Counted from the stretch's first letter, positions 27,021 to 37,191 are shown. The stretch is 64,000 nt of DNA from Pseudomonas alliivorans (GCF_017826695.1 NZ_JAFFZW010000003.1:248001-312000); one strand, 5' to 3'. Program-made: numbers and translations. Notes: generated from the sequence alone by a model not told the origin.

Positions 27021-27368
27021 TCAGCCAGCAGCCAGCGCGACGAAGGTTTCTGCGGGATGCAGCGATTCGCTGTGCGTCAGTTCAACCGAGCATACGTCGA
27101 TCAGATTGCGCATTTTTTCACCGATGACACCGGCCCGATGCCAGCTCAACCCGTCGACCTGCACATCGATGACCAGCAGTCCGTTCTCTCGCGTTGCCTC
27201 GATATGGCAGGGCGTCAGGTACTGCATCGCGAACAGATTCAAGACCTGGCACAACAGCGCCGGCTCCGCTTCGGCAAGGATCTGATAGCGCACACAGCAG
27301 GTGTGACTGGCGGACGACCAACTGTCGGGGCGGTGTGCAGGGGTGAGGACGGTTTCGAGAGCAGGCAT
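27021..27368 (-). CDS. Small ACT-like-domain protein, unknown function
   Basis: The product has 115 residues. From about residue 25 onward, VRYQILAEAEPALLCQVLNL, then GLLVIDVQVDGLSWHRAGV and EKMRNLIDVCSVELTH, have the beta-alpha-beta spacing of an ACT domain, similar to the regulatory subunits of acetolactate synthase. No catalytic motifs are present. It stands alone between the GspE-like ATPase and the Lrp-type regulator. The ACT assignment is pattern-based and the ligand is unknown. Confidence 0.65.
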   Translation of the reverse strand: MPALETVLTPAHRPDSWSSASHTCCVRYQILAEAEPALLCQVLNLFAMQYLTPCHIEATRENGLLVIDVQVDGLSWHRAGVIGEKMRNLIDVCSVELTHSESLHPAETFVALAAG

Positions 27369-27495
27369 GCCGGTTTCTCCGATACGAGTGAGGGAAATTC
27401 TTGCACGCGAAAAAAGAAATATCTGGTCGATGATGGAATGAATTACGCTTGATTCGACTTGTTAATGCGCCATTGATGGCTCTGGAGAATTGTTT

Positions 27496-27963
27496 ATGTC
27501 TGTCGAGCTGGATGCCTATGATCGCAGGATTCTGGCCTTGCTTCAGGAGGACGCGTCGCTGTCCAGTGCGCAGATCGCCGAGCAGGTCGGTCTGTCACAG
27601 TCGCCTTGCTGGCGGCGCATTCAGCGGCTCAAGGATGAAGGCGTGATTCGACGGCAGGTCTCTTTGCTGGATCGCAAGAAGATCGGTCTGAACACACAGA
27701 TATTTGCCGAGGTGAAACTCAACGCCCACGGCCGCTCCAACTTCACGGAATTCACCGACTCGATTCGCGGTTTTCCTGAGGTACTGGAGTGCTATGTGCT
27801 GATGGGGTCAGTGGACTTTCTGCTGCGCATCGTGACGCCCGACATTGAAGCTTACGAGCGGTTTTTCTTCGAAAAGCTGTCGCTGGTGCCGGGCATTCAG
27901 GAAGTGAATTCAACCGTTGCGCTATCGGAAATCAAATCCACCACGAGTTTGCCGTTACGCTGA
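27496..27963 (+). CDS. Lrp/AsnC-family transcriptional regulator
   Basis: The product has 155 residues. It has an N-terminal helix-turn-helix (LDAYDRRILALLQEDASLSS, then AEQVGLSQSPCWRRIQRLKD) and a C-terminal RAM/ACT-like domain with VLECYVLMGSVDFLLRIVTPD and VPGIQEVNSTVALSEIK. Members form dimers to octamers and respond to amino acids. The ATG at 27496 has GGAG eight bases upstream. It is followed by repeats rather than by an obvious target gene, so its regulon cannot be guessed. Confidence 0.92.
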   Translation: MSVELDAYDRRILALLQEDASLSSAQIAEQVGLSQSPCWRRIQRLKDEGVIRRQVSLLDRKKIGLNTQIFAEVKLNAHGRSNFTEFTDSIRGFPEVLECYVLMGSVDFLLRIVTPDIEAYERFFFEKLSLVPGIQEVNSTVALSEIKSTTSLPLR

Positions 27964-27990
27964 AAGCGACGTCCGCGAAGCTCTGCGTTA

Positions 27991-28007
27991 CCACGCAAGA
28001 GCGTGGG
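27991..28007. repeat. Short hairpin repeat (CCACGC/GCGTGG type)
   Basis: CCACGC-AAGA-GCGTGGG forms a 6-bp stem and is followed by aacgat, the same core seen at 20029-20066 and 21263-21283. It probably also terminates the Lrp gene transcript. Confidence 0.55.
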
Positions 28008-28040
28008 AACGATATCCAGCCGCTGACTGAATGCATACGC

Positions 28041-28125
28041 CGTGGGGCGGCTTGCCGGCGATGGCGTCAGTTCAGTCAGCGAGATGTCGTTTCAGAAAAA
28101 GCCTCGCCGGCAAGCCGTCTCCCAC
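28041..28125. repeat. Paired REP element (inverted)
   Basis: GGGGCGGCTTGCCGGCGA (28044-28061) and TCGCCGGCAAGCCGTCTCCC (28104-28123) are inverted copies of a Pseudomonas REP, separated by about 42 bases. The segment GGCGATGGCGTCAGTTCAGT recurs at 32281-32300. The element lies between the Lrp gene and the convergent CYTH-CHAD gene. Confidence 0.85.
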
Positions 28126-28145
28126 AGACTGCAGGGTACGCGTCG

Positions 28146-29513
28146 TTACAAACGCAACAACGTCTTCCATGCGCGACCCTGGAATACGGTCAGTGCTTGA
28201 TGGACGCGAGCGTCCAGCACTTCATCGCTGATGTCCTGATGGGCCAGCTCTTCCAGCTTTCTCAGCTCGCCGTACAGGCGATCAAGGTCCGGCAGGTCCA
28301 GCGCACCGCGTGCCCAGTGCAGCCAGGACTGAATGCGCTCGATACGTGGCAGCTGTTCGGCCAGATCTTCCGGCTGCTGCTGATAACGACCCAATTGCAG
28401 CGCGGTGGCTTCATCGGCCAGTAAACGCGGCAGCCAGCTGGCCAGCAGTGCAGCGCCCTGACGGTTGCCACGGTTGTTGCGCTCCGCAGTCCAGCTGCGC
28501 TCCAGCAACCAGCGCGACGTGTTCAGCGAGAACTCGCCCCAGCGGGTGTCCTGCAACTCTTCAAGAAACTGCTCGTGAGCGGCGGCACGCACGTCACCGT
28601 CTTCCTGACCGGCAAGAACCAGCGGTCGCCAGTCTTCCAGCAAGGCGTCCAGCGCAGTACGCAATTGAGCAGTCGATGCGCGTGGCGCGGCCTGACCCAG
28701 ACTGCTGGTCAGTGCGCGCAGTTCGGCGAGCAATTCGACCCAGTCCTGCAGCAGACGCCAGTGACCATTGAAGCGGTATTGCTCGGCCAGACGCTGGCTG
28801 CTGCCCAGCAGGTGCCAGGCCAGTGCCGAGTAAGCGTCGTCCAGCGACGTCTCGGCCGTCAGTTCAGGCGCCGCGAGGCTCAGCGAGTAGCTGCTGGCGT
28901 CGAGCAGGCGGTAGCCGCGCTCGGCCTTGCTGATGTCGCAGGGCATCAGTGGCAGGGTTGCAGCCAGTTCGGCAGCCAGTTCCAGCAGCGCGGCAGGTTC
29001 GCCTTCGCGCAGCTCAAGCTCCAGCTCGCAGATTTCTTCCTTTTGCTTGCCTGCCACCACTTGACCCAGATCCAGCGCGGCTTCGATCACGACCTTGGCC
29101 TTGCCACGGCCCCAGGCGATTTCGGCTTTCTCACGCACGAAATCGGTGGTGAACAGCGGCTTGATGGTTTTCTTGTCCAGCTCGGCCAGTTGCTCGGGCC
29201 AGCAGTCGCCTTCCAGCTTCTTGAGGTCCAGCTTGGCTTTGGGCAGGTCCCAGTTGTACTCGTTGCGCTCGGACAGGCCGGCCACACTCTGACCACGCGT
29301 CTTCATGGTCTGAATGATCTGGTCCCCGTCGCGGCGGATGCGCAGGGCAACCTTGGCATGGGCCAGCTCACGCTCGGGCGTATCGAAATACTGGTTCGAC
29401 AGATCGAGGCGCTCCCAGCCACTTTTGTTGCGTTTCTTGAGCAACGGGTGTTCGCGCAGTGCAGCGAGGGTCTCGCGGCTGACGCGGAGTTTGATTTCTG
29501 TTTCTTTTTGCAT
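28146..29513 (-). CDS. CYTH-CHAD domain protein (inorganic triphosphatase YgiF-like)
   Basis: The product has 455 residues. The N-terminal CYTH domain has the signature ETEIKLRV (ExExK) and alternating charged strands (VALRIRRDGDQIIQTMKTRG, EICELELELREGE) that form the triphosphate tunnel. From about residue 220 onward a helical CHAD domain with conserved His/Arg/Lys positions (SALAWHLLGSSQRLAEQYRF) is predicted to bind polyphosphate. E. coli YgiF, of the same layout, hydrolyses tripolyphosphate. Cytoplasmic location is likely. Confidence 0.9.
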   Translation of the reverse strand: MQKETEIKLRVSRETLAALREHPLLKKRNKSGWERLDLSNQYFDTPERELAHAKVALRIRRDGDQIIQTMKTRGQSVAGLSERNEYNWDLPKAKLDLKKLEGDCWPEQLAELDKKTIKPLFTTDFVREKAEIAWGRGKAKVVIEAALDLGQVVAGKQKEEICELELELREGEPAALLELAAELAATLPLMPCDISKAERGYRLLDASSYSLSLAAPELTAETSLDDAYSALAWHLLGSSQRLAEQYRFNGHWRLLQDWVELLAELRALTSSLGQAAPRASTAQLRTALDALLEDWRPLVLAGQEDGDVRAAAHEQFLEELQDTRWGEFSLNTSRWLLERSWTAERNNRGNRQGAALLASWLPRLLADEATALQLGRYQQQPEDLAEQLPRIERIQSWLHWARGALDLPDLDRLYGELRKLEELAHQDISDEVLDARVHQALTVFQGRAWKTLLRL

Positions 29514-29674
29514 GGCCGGGGGAATCCAAACGCTTAAGCTGATATCGGGAGCGCAGCCCGTGACTGAATGGCTGCTGAGGGCGGCAGTGTACAGGACATG
29601 GCCCGTAACGGTTTATTCCTGGGTCGTTATGACCCTATGATGGACGTGTTTCGACCCGAATACAGGAAGCGCCC

Positions 29675-30823
29675 ATGCCCTTGCCGTCCATGAAAGACCA
29701 GTTTGCAGCCTTGATCGCTGCGCCGTCGGTAAGCTGCACCCAGCCCTCCCTGGACCAGTCCAATCGCCCGGTCATCGACCTGCTGGCCGGATGGCTCGGC
29801 GATCTGGGTTTTGCCTGCGACATTCAACAAGTGTCGCCCGGCAAGTTCAACCTGCTGGCGACCTTCGGCACCGGTCCCGGCGGTCTGGTACTGGCCGGGC
29901 ACAGCGACACCGTCCCGTTCGACGAGGCCTTGTGGAAAACCGATCCCTTGAAGCTCACCGAAGTGGACGGGCGCTGGGTCGGTCTCGGCAGTTGCGACAT
30001 GAAGGGGTTTTTCGCGCTGGTGATCGAAGCGGTGCGCGGCCTGCTGGATCAGCCGTTCAAGCAGCCGCTGCTGATCCTCGCCACATGCGATGAAGAAAGC
30101 TCCATGGCTGGCGCAAGAGCGCTGGCCGACGCCGGACGTCCGTTGGGTCGCGCTGCGGTCATCGGCGAGCCGACCGGGCTCAAACCGATCCGCATGCATA
30201 AAGGCGTGATGATGGAGCGCATCGATATTCTCGGGCGCAGCGGTCACTCGTCCGACCCGAGCCTGGGCCACAGCGCACTGGAGGCCATGCATGACGCAAT
30301 CAGCGAACTCAAGGGGCTGCGCAAGCAATGGCAGCTCGAATACCGCAATCCCCAGTTCACCGTGCCGCAGCCCACGCTGAACCTGGGCTGCATCCACGGC
30401 GGCGACAACCCGAACCGTATTTGCGGGCAGTGCTCGCTGGAATTTGACCTGCGTCCATTGCCGGGCATGGACCCGGATGTATTGCGCGCGGCGATCCGGC
30501 AGAAGCTGCAACCGCTCGCCGAAATGCATCAGGTGAAAATCGATTACGCGCCGCTGTTCCCGGAATGCGCTCCGTTTGAACAGCTGGCCGACGCTGAACT
30601 GGTGCGTGTAGCTGAACGACTGACCGGTCATACGGCGGCTGCGGTAGCATTTGGCACCGAAGCGCCTTATCTTCAGCGCCTTGGCTGCGAGACGCTGGTG
30701 CTGGGTCCGGGCGATATCGCCTGTGCGCACCAGCCGGGGGAATACCTTGAAATGTCACGCCTGGAGCCTACAGTGCTTCTGCTACGCCAGTTGATCGAAC
30801 ATTATTGCCTGACCCCGCAGTGA
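29675..30823 (+). CDS. argE: Acetylornithine deacetylase ArgE
   Basis: This 382-residue M20 metallohydrolase removes the acetyl group from N-acetylornithine. Zinc-site motifs are LAGHSDTVPF (His, Asp), LGSCDMKGFFAL (Asp), CDEESSMAGA (catalytic and bridging Glu), GEPTGLKP and the distal His in DIACAHQPGEYLE. It lies 120 bases upstream of argA, so two arginine-pathway genes are adjacent. A second ArgE-like gene at 59637 belongs to a different operon. Confidence 0.93.
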   Translation: MPLPSMKDQFAALIAAPSVSCTQPSLDQSNRPVIDLLAGWLGDLGFACDIQQVSPGKFNLLATFGTGPGGLVLAGHSDTVPFDEALWKTDPLKLTEVDGRWVGLGSCDMKGFFALVIEAVRGLLDQPFKQPLLILATCDEESSMAGARALADAGRPLGRAAVIGEPTGLKPIRMHKGVMMERIDILGRSGHSSDPSLGHSALEAMHDAISELKGLRKQWQLEYRNPQFTVPQPTLNLGCIHGGDNPNRICGQCSLEFDLRPLPGMDPDVLRAAIRQKLQPLAEMHQVKIDYAPLFPECAPFEQLADAELVRVAERLTGHTAAAVAFGTEAPYLQRLGCETLVLGPGDIACAHQPGEYLEMSRLEPTVLLLRQLIEHYCLTPQ

Positions 30824-30943
30824 GGCGGGTCGGAAACCTTGAAAAGGAGAGTGCGCGTGTTGCCAAGCCTGTTCCGACGATAACCGCCCAGCGTTGTGCG
30901 TGTTTCTGCCCTTCGTCCATTTTTTCTACAGGCTCTTGCTGTC

Positions 30944-32242
30944 ATGCCCGAATACGTTAACTGGCTTCGCCATGCGTCTCCCTATATCAATGCCCACCGC
31001 GATTGCACCTTCGTCGTCATGCTGCCCGGCGACGGCGTCGCGCACCCCAACTTCGGCAACATCGTCCACGACCTCGTGTTGCTGCACAGCCTGGGTGTGC
31101 GGCTGGTGCTGGTCCACGGCTCGCGTCCGCAGATCGAAAGCCGTCTGGCGCAGCGCGGCATCACCCCGCGCTTCCATCGCGACATGCGCATCACCGATAC
31201 CGAAACCCTGGAATGCGTGATCGACGCTGTCGGTCAGTTGCGCATCGCCATCGAGGCGCGCCTTTCGATGGACATGGCCGCTTCGCCGATGCAGGGCTCG
31301 CGTCTGCGGGTGACCAGCGGCAACGTGGTGACGGCGCGGCCGATCGGCGTACTGGAAGGTGTCGATTACCAGCACACCGGCGAAGTGCGCCGGGTCGACC
31401 GCAAGGGTATCAACCGCTTGCTGGATGAGCGCCATATCGTCCTGCTGTCGCCCCTGGGTTATTCGCCCACTGGCGAGATCTTCAATCTGGCCTGTGAAGA
31501 TGTCGCCACCCGCGCTGCCATCGATCTGGCGGCCGACAAGCTGCTGCTGTTCGGCGCCGAAACCGGTTTGCTGGACGAGCAGGGCCATCTGGTGCGCGAA
31601 TTGCGTCCTCAGCAGGTGCCCGCGCACTTACAGCGCCTGGGCAGCAACTATCAGGCCGAATTGCTCGATGCCGCGGCCGAGGCCTGTCGTGGCGGCGTGG
31701 GTCGCAGTCATATCGTCAGCTACGCCGAAAACGGCTCGCTGCTGACCGAACTGTTCACCCGCGACGGTGGCGGTACGCTGGTGGCTCAGGAGCAGTTCGA
31801 ACTGGTGCGTGAGGCGGCGATTGAAGACGTGGGCGGGTTGATGGATCTGATCACGCCGCTGGAAGAGCAGGGCATTCTGGTGCGTCGTTCACGCGAAGTG
31901 CTGGAGCGCGAGATTACTCAGTTCAGCGTGGTCGAGCGCGAAGGTCTGATCATTGCCTGTGCGGCGCTGTATCCGATTGCCGATTCTCAGGCGGGCGAAC
32001 TGGCGTGCCTGGCGGTGAATCCCGAATATCGTCATGGTGGTCGTGGTGACGAGTTGCTCGAACGCATCGAAAACCGCGCCCGCGCGCTGGGGCTCAAGAC
32101 GTTGTTCGTGCTGACGACGCGCACAGCACACTGGTTCCGCGAGCGTGGCTTCGAGCCAAGCAGCGTCGACCGCCTGCCAAGCGCCCGTGCGTCGTTGTAT
32201 AACTACCAGCGTAATTCGAAGATATTCGAGAAGGCGATCTGA
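30944..32242 (+). CDS. argA: N-acetylglutamate synthase ArgA
   Basis: The product has 432 residues and catalyses the first committed step of arginine synthesis. The N-terminal amino-acid-kinase-like domain (FVVMLPGDGVAHPNFGNIV, LVLVHGSRPQIESRL) binds arginine for feedback control. The C-terminal GNAT domain (ACAALYPIADSQAGELACLA, then GDELLERIENRARALG and RGFEPSS) carries the acetyltransferase. The ATG at 30944 gives the family length; an upstream in-frame start adds 16 unconserved residues. Confidence 0.96.
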   Translation: MPEYVNWLRHASPYINAHRDCTFVVMLPGDGVAHPNFGNIVHDLVLLHSLGVRLVLVHGSRPQIESRLAQRGITPRFHRDMRITDTETLECVIDAVGQLRIAIEARLSMDMAASPMQGSRLRVTSGNVVTARPIGVLEGVDYQHTGEVRRVDRKGINRLLDERHIVLLSPLGYSPTGEIFNLACEDVATRAAIDLAADKLLLFGAETGLLDEQGHLVRELRPQQVPAHLQRLGSNYQAELLDAAAEACRGGVGRSHIVSYAENGSLLTELFTRDGGGTLVAQEQFELVREAAIEDVGGLMDLITPLEEQGILVRRSREVLEREITQFSVVEREGLIIACAALYPIADSQAGELACLAVNPEYRHGGRGDELLERIENRARALGLKTLFVLTTRTAHWFRERGFEPSSVDRLPSARASLYNYQRNSKIFEKAI

Positions 32243-32263
32243 TCGACGTCTGACGTAAAAACC

Positions 32264-32336
32264 GTGGGAGGCAGCTTGCTGGCGATGGCGTCAGTTCAGT
32301 CGCTGATGGAGCGGCCGAGAAGCCGCCTCCCCTGTG
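32264..32336. repeat. Paired REP element (degenerate)
   Basis: GTGGGAGGCAGCTTGCTGGCGATGG on the left (32264-32288) and AGAAGCCGCCTCCCC on the right form inverted halves. The middle shares GGCGATGGCGTCAGTTCAGT with the 28041 element. It occupies the gap between convergent argA and gshA. Confidence 0.8.
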
Positions 32337-32352
32337 GTTCGTATTCCAGCCC

Positions 32353-33942
32353 TCAGTTACTGATCGCCAGAATACTCGCCTGATACGACCCGACGAAGGT
32401 GTCGAAATCCACCACTTCTTCAGTCGCTTCCAGTTCGGCCTGTTCGGCAATCGAGGTTTTCGCCAGTTCTTCGAAGTGCGCCTGCTCTTCGGCCGTCAGA
32501 GGGTGATCGCGGAAATATTCGGCATGCAGCTGGCTCTGGCGCAACGAGAACCCGGTAAAGCCTTCGTTGTGCGCTCTCATGCTTTCCAGCACCTGCGCCG
32601 AAGGCGTCAGCGATGCATCGGCAACCTTCGCATGCTGCACAGCCATCGATTTCAGATGCTCGTCTGTGCCTTGAGCTTCGTCGAGCAACTGCGCGATCGG
32701 CGTGATTTTCTGCAACAGTTCGTTGGCCCAGTCCTTCAGTTTGATCGGGTCGTTGTTGCGCAGCAGTTCCAGATCCGGGCGACGCCCTTCCTTGACCACA
32801 GTCAGGAAGTTTGAGCCTGCGTTCGAACACTCGTGGCCGGCCAGTTGCGGGCTTTCTTCAAGGGCGCAATACAGCACGAAGGCATCAATAAAGCGCGACT
32901 GCTCCAGGCTGATGCCGGTCGGCAGAAACGGGTTGATGTCCAGGCAGCGGACTTCGACGTACTGCACGCCACGCGACATCAGTGCCTGAATCGGACGCTC
33001 GCCGGTGTAGGTCACCCGCTTGGGGCGGATGTTGGAGTAGTACTCGTTCTCGATCTGCAGCACGTTGGTGTTGAGCTGCACCCATTCGCCGTTGGCGTCG
33101 TGAGTGCCGGTCTCGACATAAGGCGCATAGGGCGTGGCAACGGCCTTGCGCAGGCTGTCGGTGTAGCTGACCAGATCGTTGTAGCACGGCGTCAGATCGG
33201 CCTGAGCGTTGCTCTGGTAACCCAGGTCGCTCATGCGCAGGCTGGTCGCATAGGGCAGGTAAAGTGTATCGCCATCGAACTGCTCGAGCATGTGCGGTTG
33301 CCCGCGCAGGAAGCCTGCATCCAGCGCCGGTGAGGCGCCGAACAGGTACATCAGCAGCCAACTGTAGCGGCGGAAGTTACGAATCAGCGCGATGTAGGAG
33401 TGCGACTGGTAGTCGCGCGCGTCACCGGCAAAATCTTCGGTCTGCTTCAAGAGTGCCCAGGCATCTTCAGGCAGCGAAAAGTTGTAATGAATACCGGCGA
33501 TGCACTGCATAGTCTTGCCGTAGCGCAGTGCCAGGCCCTTGCGGTAGACATACTTGAGCTTGCCGATATTCGATGTGCCGTAATAGGCAATCGGTATATG
33601 TTCTTCGTCCGGCAGCGGGCAGGGCATGGACGGGCTCCACAGCAGCTCGCGGTCCAGCTTGCTGTAGGCGAAGCGATGGATCTTGTCCAGGCTGTCGAGT
33701 GTCTGCACCGGGTCTTTGAGCGCCGGGGTGATGAACTCCAGCAGCGACTCTGAATAGTCGGTGGTGATCAGTCCATTGGTCAAAGCCGCGCCCAGAGCGG
33801 TCGGATGAGGCGTCTGCGCCAGGTGTGCCTGTTCGGTCACACGCAGGCATTCACGCTCGATACCGTGCAGGCACTGCTCCAGCAGAGAGAGGTTGTTGCG
33901 CTCGCCGAGCAAAGCCAGACGACGGTTTAAAAGTTCGCTCAA
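32353..33942 (-). CDS. gshA: Glutamate-cysteine ligase GshA
   Basis: This 529-residue enzyme joins glutamate and cysteine in the first step of glutathione synthesis. Motifs include [16 protein letters not shown] near the N-terminus, [33 protein letters not shown] and [12 protein letters not shown], all typical of the proteobacterial GshA type 1. The best start is TTG at 33942 (giving [16 protein letters not shown]), with AAGGA seven bases upstream; no ATG fits the family length. A long in-frame extension upstream is not supported. Confidence 0.94.
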   Translation of the reverse strand: MSELLNRRLALLGERNNLSLLEQCLHGIERECLRVTEQAHLAQTPHPTALGAALTNGLITTDYSESLLEFITPALKDPVQTLDSLDKIHRFAYSKLDRELLWSPSMPCPLPDEEHIPIAYYGTSNIGKLKYVYRKGLALRYGKTMQCIAGIHYNFSLPEDAWALLKQTEDFAGDARDYQSHSYIALIRNFRRYSWLLMYLFGASPALDAGFLRGQPHMLEQFDGDTLYLPYATSLRMSDLGYQSNAQADLTPCYNDLVSYTDSLRKAVATPYAPYVETGTHDANGEWVQLNTNVLQIENEYYSNIRPKRVTYTGERPIQALMSRGVQYVEVRCLDINPFLPTGISLEQSRFIDAFVLYCALEESPQLAGHECSNAGSNFLTVVKEGRRPDLELLRNNDPIKLKDWANELLQKITPIAQLLDEAQGTDEHLKSMAVQHAKVADASLTPSAQVLESMRAHNEGFTGFSLRQSQLHAEYFRDHPLTAEEQAHFEELAKTSIAEQAELEATEEVVDFDTFVGSYQASILAISN

Positions 33943-34090
33943 GGTGGAATCCTTCACGCATCGGTCGCCCCGATATGGGGGTGGACATGACGGTCTACAA
34001 GGGTGAAGAAAGGAACTGGCGTTTTCGCCTGGTTGGGGTCTTTGGACACCTGTTCGCAATCACGGCTCTTCGTCGTACCACCAAATGGAC

Positions 34091-34114
34091 TCGGCACCAC
34101 GCTAATGGTGCCGA
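34091..34114. terminator. Perfect hairpin between gshA and the thioesterase gene
   Basis: TCGGCACCA-CGCTAA-TGGTGCCGA has a 9-bp perfect stem. It lies downstream of the minus-strand thioesterase gene and upstream of gshA. It lacks a T-tract, so it may act as a pause, processing or Rho-assisted site rather than a classical terminator. Confidence 0.5.
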
Positions 34115-34187
34115 AATTAACCCAAATCGGTTGCCTACAGCTAGATTCCGTTCTCAACGATCACGTTCGTTCCGTGTTCATTGAAGT

Positions 34188-34571
34188 CTAGATGACTGCG
34201 AAAGTACCTTGAGCCTTGGCTACAAGTTTGTCGCCCTGAACGACCTCCGCCTCCACAACCAGCGTGCGGCGTCCGGCATGCAGCACCTTGGCGATGCACA
34301 GCACTTCGCCTTCGGACACACCGCGCACGTAGTTGATCTTGCATTCGATGGTCACGCTGCGCTGGTCAAAGCCGTGGGCGCTGGAACAGGCCAGCCCCAT
34401 GCTGATATCGACCAGGCTGAAGATTGCCCCGCCGTGCATCACATTGCCACGGTTGCGCAAATGCGCCTCCAGCGGCAATGCAACTTCGGCGACGCCTTCG
34501 TCCAGACGCCGCAGCTCACAGCCCAGCAGTTTGAAAAAAGCGCTGTGGGTCAGGTCTTCAGGAATATCCAT
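34188..34571 (-). CDS. PaaI-family hotdog-fold thioesterase
   Basis: The product has 127 residues with the family signature RGNVMHGGAIFSLVDISMG, which includes the HGG turn and downstream Asp of PaaI/YbgC-like acyl-CoA thioesterases, and the strand IECKINYVRGVSEGEVLCIA. It probably hydrolyses acyl- or arylacetyl-CoA esters in the cytoplasm; the substrate is not predictable. Its ATG overlaps the tex stop (TGATG), so it is translated with Tex. Confidence 0.88.
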   Translation of the reverse strand: MDIPEDLTHSAFFKLLGCELRRLDEGVAEVALPLEAHLRNRGNVMHGGAIFSLVDISMGLACSSAHGFDQRSVTIECKINYVRGVSEGEVLCIAKVLHAGRRTLVVEAEVVQGDKLVAKAQGTFAVI

Positions 34572-36892
34572 CAGCGCTTCTTCAACTGCTTGGCGTTGGC
34601 GAACAGTGAAGCCATGGCGTTGTTGGCGGGCGCAGCGGTGGTGGTTTCCTTGCGTGGTGCGCTGTTCTGCTGACGCGGCGACGAGCCAGGGCGTGCACCA
34701 CGGGCGCCGTCGATTTTCTCGCCCGGCGTGTCGCTCATGCGCATCGACAGGCCGACGCGTTTGCGCGGGATGTCGACTTCCATGACCTTCACTTTCACCA
34801 CGTCGCCGGCCTTGACCGCTTCACGCGGGTCCTTGATGAATTTCTCCGACAGCGCAGAGATGTGCACCAGACCGTCCTGATGCACGCCGATGTCGACGAA
34901 TGCACCGAAATTGGTGACGTTGGTGACCACGCCTTCGAGGATCATGCCCAGTTGCAGGTCCTTGAGATCTTCGACGCCGTCCTGGAACTCGGCAGTCTTG
35001 AATTCAGGGCGTGGGTCACGACCCGGCTTTTCAAGCTCCTGCAGAATGTCGGTCACGGTCGGTAAACCGAAGGTCTCGTCGGTGAATTTCTTCGGATCCA
35101 GACGCTTGAGGAAGCTGGCATCGCCGATCAGCGAACGGATGTCACGGTCGGTTTCCGCCGCGATGCGCTGCACCAGCGGGTAGGCTTCCGGGTGAACGGC
35201 TGAGGAGTCCAGCGGGTTGTCGCCGCTCATGACACGCAGGAAGCCTGCGGCCTGTTCGAACGTCTTCTCGCCGAGACGGGCCACTTTCTTGAGCGCCGCG
35301 CGGGTTTTGAACGCGCCGTTTTCGTCGCGGTGAGCAACGATGTTCTGCGCCAGCGTCGTGTTCAGGCCGGAAATACGCGCCAGCAGAGCGACGGACGCGG
35401 TATTCACGTCCACGCCCACAGCGTTCACACAGTCTTCCACCACCGCATCCAGACCGCGTGCCAGTTTCAGCTGCGAAACGTCATGCTGGTACTGGCCGAC
35501 GCCGATGGATTTCGGGTCGATCTTCACCAGTTCTGCCAGCGGATCCTGCAGGCGACGGGCGATGGACACTGCGCCACGAATCGACACGTCCAGATCCGGG
35601 AATTCCTTGGCCGCCAGCTCCGATGCCGAATAAACGGATGCGCCGGCTTCGGACACCATGACCTTGGTCATTTTCAGGCCTGGGTATTTCTTGATCAGGT
35701 CGGCCGCCAGCTTGTCGGTTTCGCGGCTGGCAGTGCCGTTGCCGATGGCGATCAGATCGACCGAATGCTTGGCACACAAGGCTGCCAGCACGGCGATGGT
35801 CTGGTCCCATTGGTTCTTGGGGACGTGCGGGTAAACAGTGGCGTAATCGAGCAGCTTGCCGGTGGCGTCTACCACCGCAACCTTGCAACCGGTCCGCAGG
35901 CCAGGGTCAAGGCCCAGCGTGGCGCGCTGACCGGCCGGTGCGGCCAGCAGCAGGTCGTGCAGGTTATGCGCGAACACATTGATCGCTTCGGTCTCTGCAC
36001 CGTCGCGCAGTTCGCCCAGCAGATCGGTTTCCAGGTGGCTGTAGAGCTTGACCTTCCAGGTCCAGCGCACCACTTCGGCCAGCCACTTGTCCGCGGGGCG
36101 GCTCTGGTTCTGGATGCCGAAACGCTCGCCGATCATCAGCTCGCACGGGTGCATGGTGCCGGGGAGTTCTTCGCCGACTTTCAGCGCGGAACTGAGAAAG
36201 CCTTCGTTGCGGCCACGGAAAATCGCCAGGGCGCGGTGCGACGGCATGCTCTTGAGCGGTTCGTCGTGTTCGAAATAATCGCGGAACTTGGCGCCTTCTT
36301 CTTCCTTGCCGGGTACAACGCGCGCGCTGATCACGGCTTCCTGCTTGAGGAAGCTGCGCAGCTTGTCGAGCAGGGACGCGTCTTCGGCGAAGCGCTCCAT
36401 CAGAATGTATTTGGCACCTTCCAGCGCGGCTTTTACGTCGGCGACGCCTTTTTCAGCGTCGACGAAGCGAGCGGCTTCTGCTTCCGGTGTGAGGCTCGGG
36501 TCGTTGAACAGGCCGTCGGCCAGCTCGCCCAGACCGGCTTCCAGCGCGATCTGGCCCTTGGTGCGGCGTTTCTGCTTGTACGGCAGGTACAAATCTTCAA
36601 GACGGGTTTTTGTGTCGGCCAGCTTGATATCGCGGGCCAGTTCCGGGGTCAGTTTGCCTTGCTCTTCGATGCTGGCAAGGATGCTGACACGCCGGTCGTC
36701 CAGCTCGCGCAGGTAGCGCAGGCGCTCTTCCAGATGACGCAGTTGCGTGTCATCGAGGCTGCCGGTCACTTCCTTGCGGTAGCGGGAAATGAAGGGCACT
36801 GTCGAGCCTTCATCCAGTAGTGCTACGGCCGCTGCGACCTGTTGTGGGCGTACGCCGAGTTCTTCGGCGATGCGGCTGTTGATGCTGTCCAT
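34571..36892 (-). CDS. tex: Tex, RNA-binding transcription accessory protein
   Basis: The product has 773 residues. It has an N-terminal helical domain ([20 protein letters not shown]), a YqgF/RNase H-like core ([20 protein letters not shown]), helix-hairpin-helix segments ([26 protein letters not shown]-like motifs) and a C-terminal S1 domain ([33 protein letters not shown]) followed by a low-complexity tail. Tex binds nucleic acid and influences transcription and stress survival in several pathogens. The ATG at 36892 has AGGTGG upstream. The gene is coupled to the thioesterase downstream. Confidence 0.96.
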   Translation of the reverse strand: MDSINSRIAEELGVRPQQVAAAVALLDEGSTVPFISRYRKEVTGSLDDTQLRHLEERLRYLRELDDRRVSILASIEEQGKLTPELARDIKLADTKTRLEDLYLPYKQKRRTKGQIALEAGLGELADGLFNDPSLTPEAEAARFVDAEKGVADVKAALEGAKYILMERFAEDASLLDKLRSFLKQEAVISARVVPGKEEEGAKFRDYFEHDEPLKSMPSHRALAIFRGRNEGFLSSALKVGEELPGTMHPCELMIGERFGIQNQSRPADKWLAEVVRWTWKVKLYSHLETDLLGELRDGAETEAINVFAHNLHDLLLAAPAGQRATLGLDPGLRTGCKVAVVDATGKLLDYATVYPHVPKNQWDQTIAVLAALCAKHSVDLIAIGNGTASRETDKLAADLIKKYPGLKMTKVMVSEAGASVYSASELAAKEFPDLDVSIRGAVSIARRLQDPLAELVKIDPKSIGVGQYQHDVSQLKLARGLDAVVEDCVNAVGVDVNTASVALLARISGLNTTLAQNIVAHRDENGAFKTRAALKKVARLGEKTFEQAAGFLRVMSGDNPLDSSAVHPEAYPLVQRIAAETDRDIRSLIGDASFLKRLDPKKFTDETFGLPTVTDILQELEKPGRDPRPEFKTAEFQDGVEDLKDLQLGMILEGVVTNVTNFGAFVDIGVHQDGLVHISALSEKFIKDPREAVKAGDVVKVKVMEVDIPRKRVGLSMRMSDTPGEKIDGARGARPGSSPRQQNSAPRKETTTAAPANNAMASLFANAKQLKKR

Positions 36893-37191
36893 AAGACCAC
36901 CTGGAGTTGTGAGCAAAAAACTGGGCTTTTACGGTTTGCCTTGCCAGCGCCTGGCGCGTCGAGGTTTATTTATACGACTGGCGAACTGCCATAAGTCTGA
37001 TGTTGCCTGACTTTGAGGGCGGCGCATTATACCCGGCGACGCCGGATTAGGGGATTGGCCGACGAGCGCGACCTTTTTGCCTGCTGTTGAGCACGCTTGA
37101 GTGTGGCCCCCAGTAAAATCTGCTAACAATGCACACGGTGCGCATCACCGCAGCTACGCCATAATGCGCCCCGAGATCAAAGGAGCATCCG

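Noticed and set aside
34091..34114. Riboswitch or small RNA at the gshA upstream hairpin
   Set aside because: A single 9-bp stem with no surrounding conserved structure or promoter; kept only as a hairpin.
35330..36820. Long plus-strand open frame (496 codons) opposite tex
   Set aside because: It is the mirror of the tex codon pattern in GC-rich DNA: low-complexity, His/Gln/Arg-rich, no ribosome-binding site and no recognised domain.
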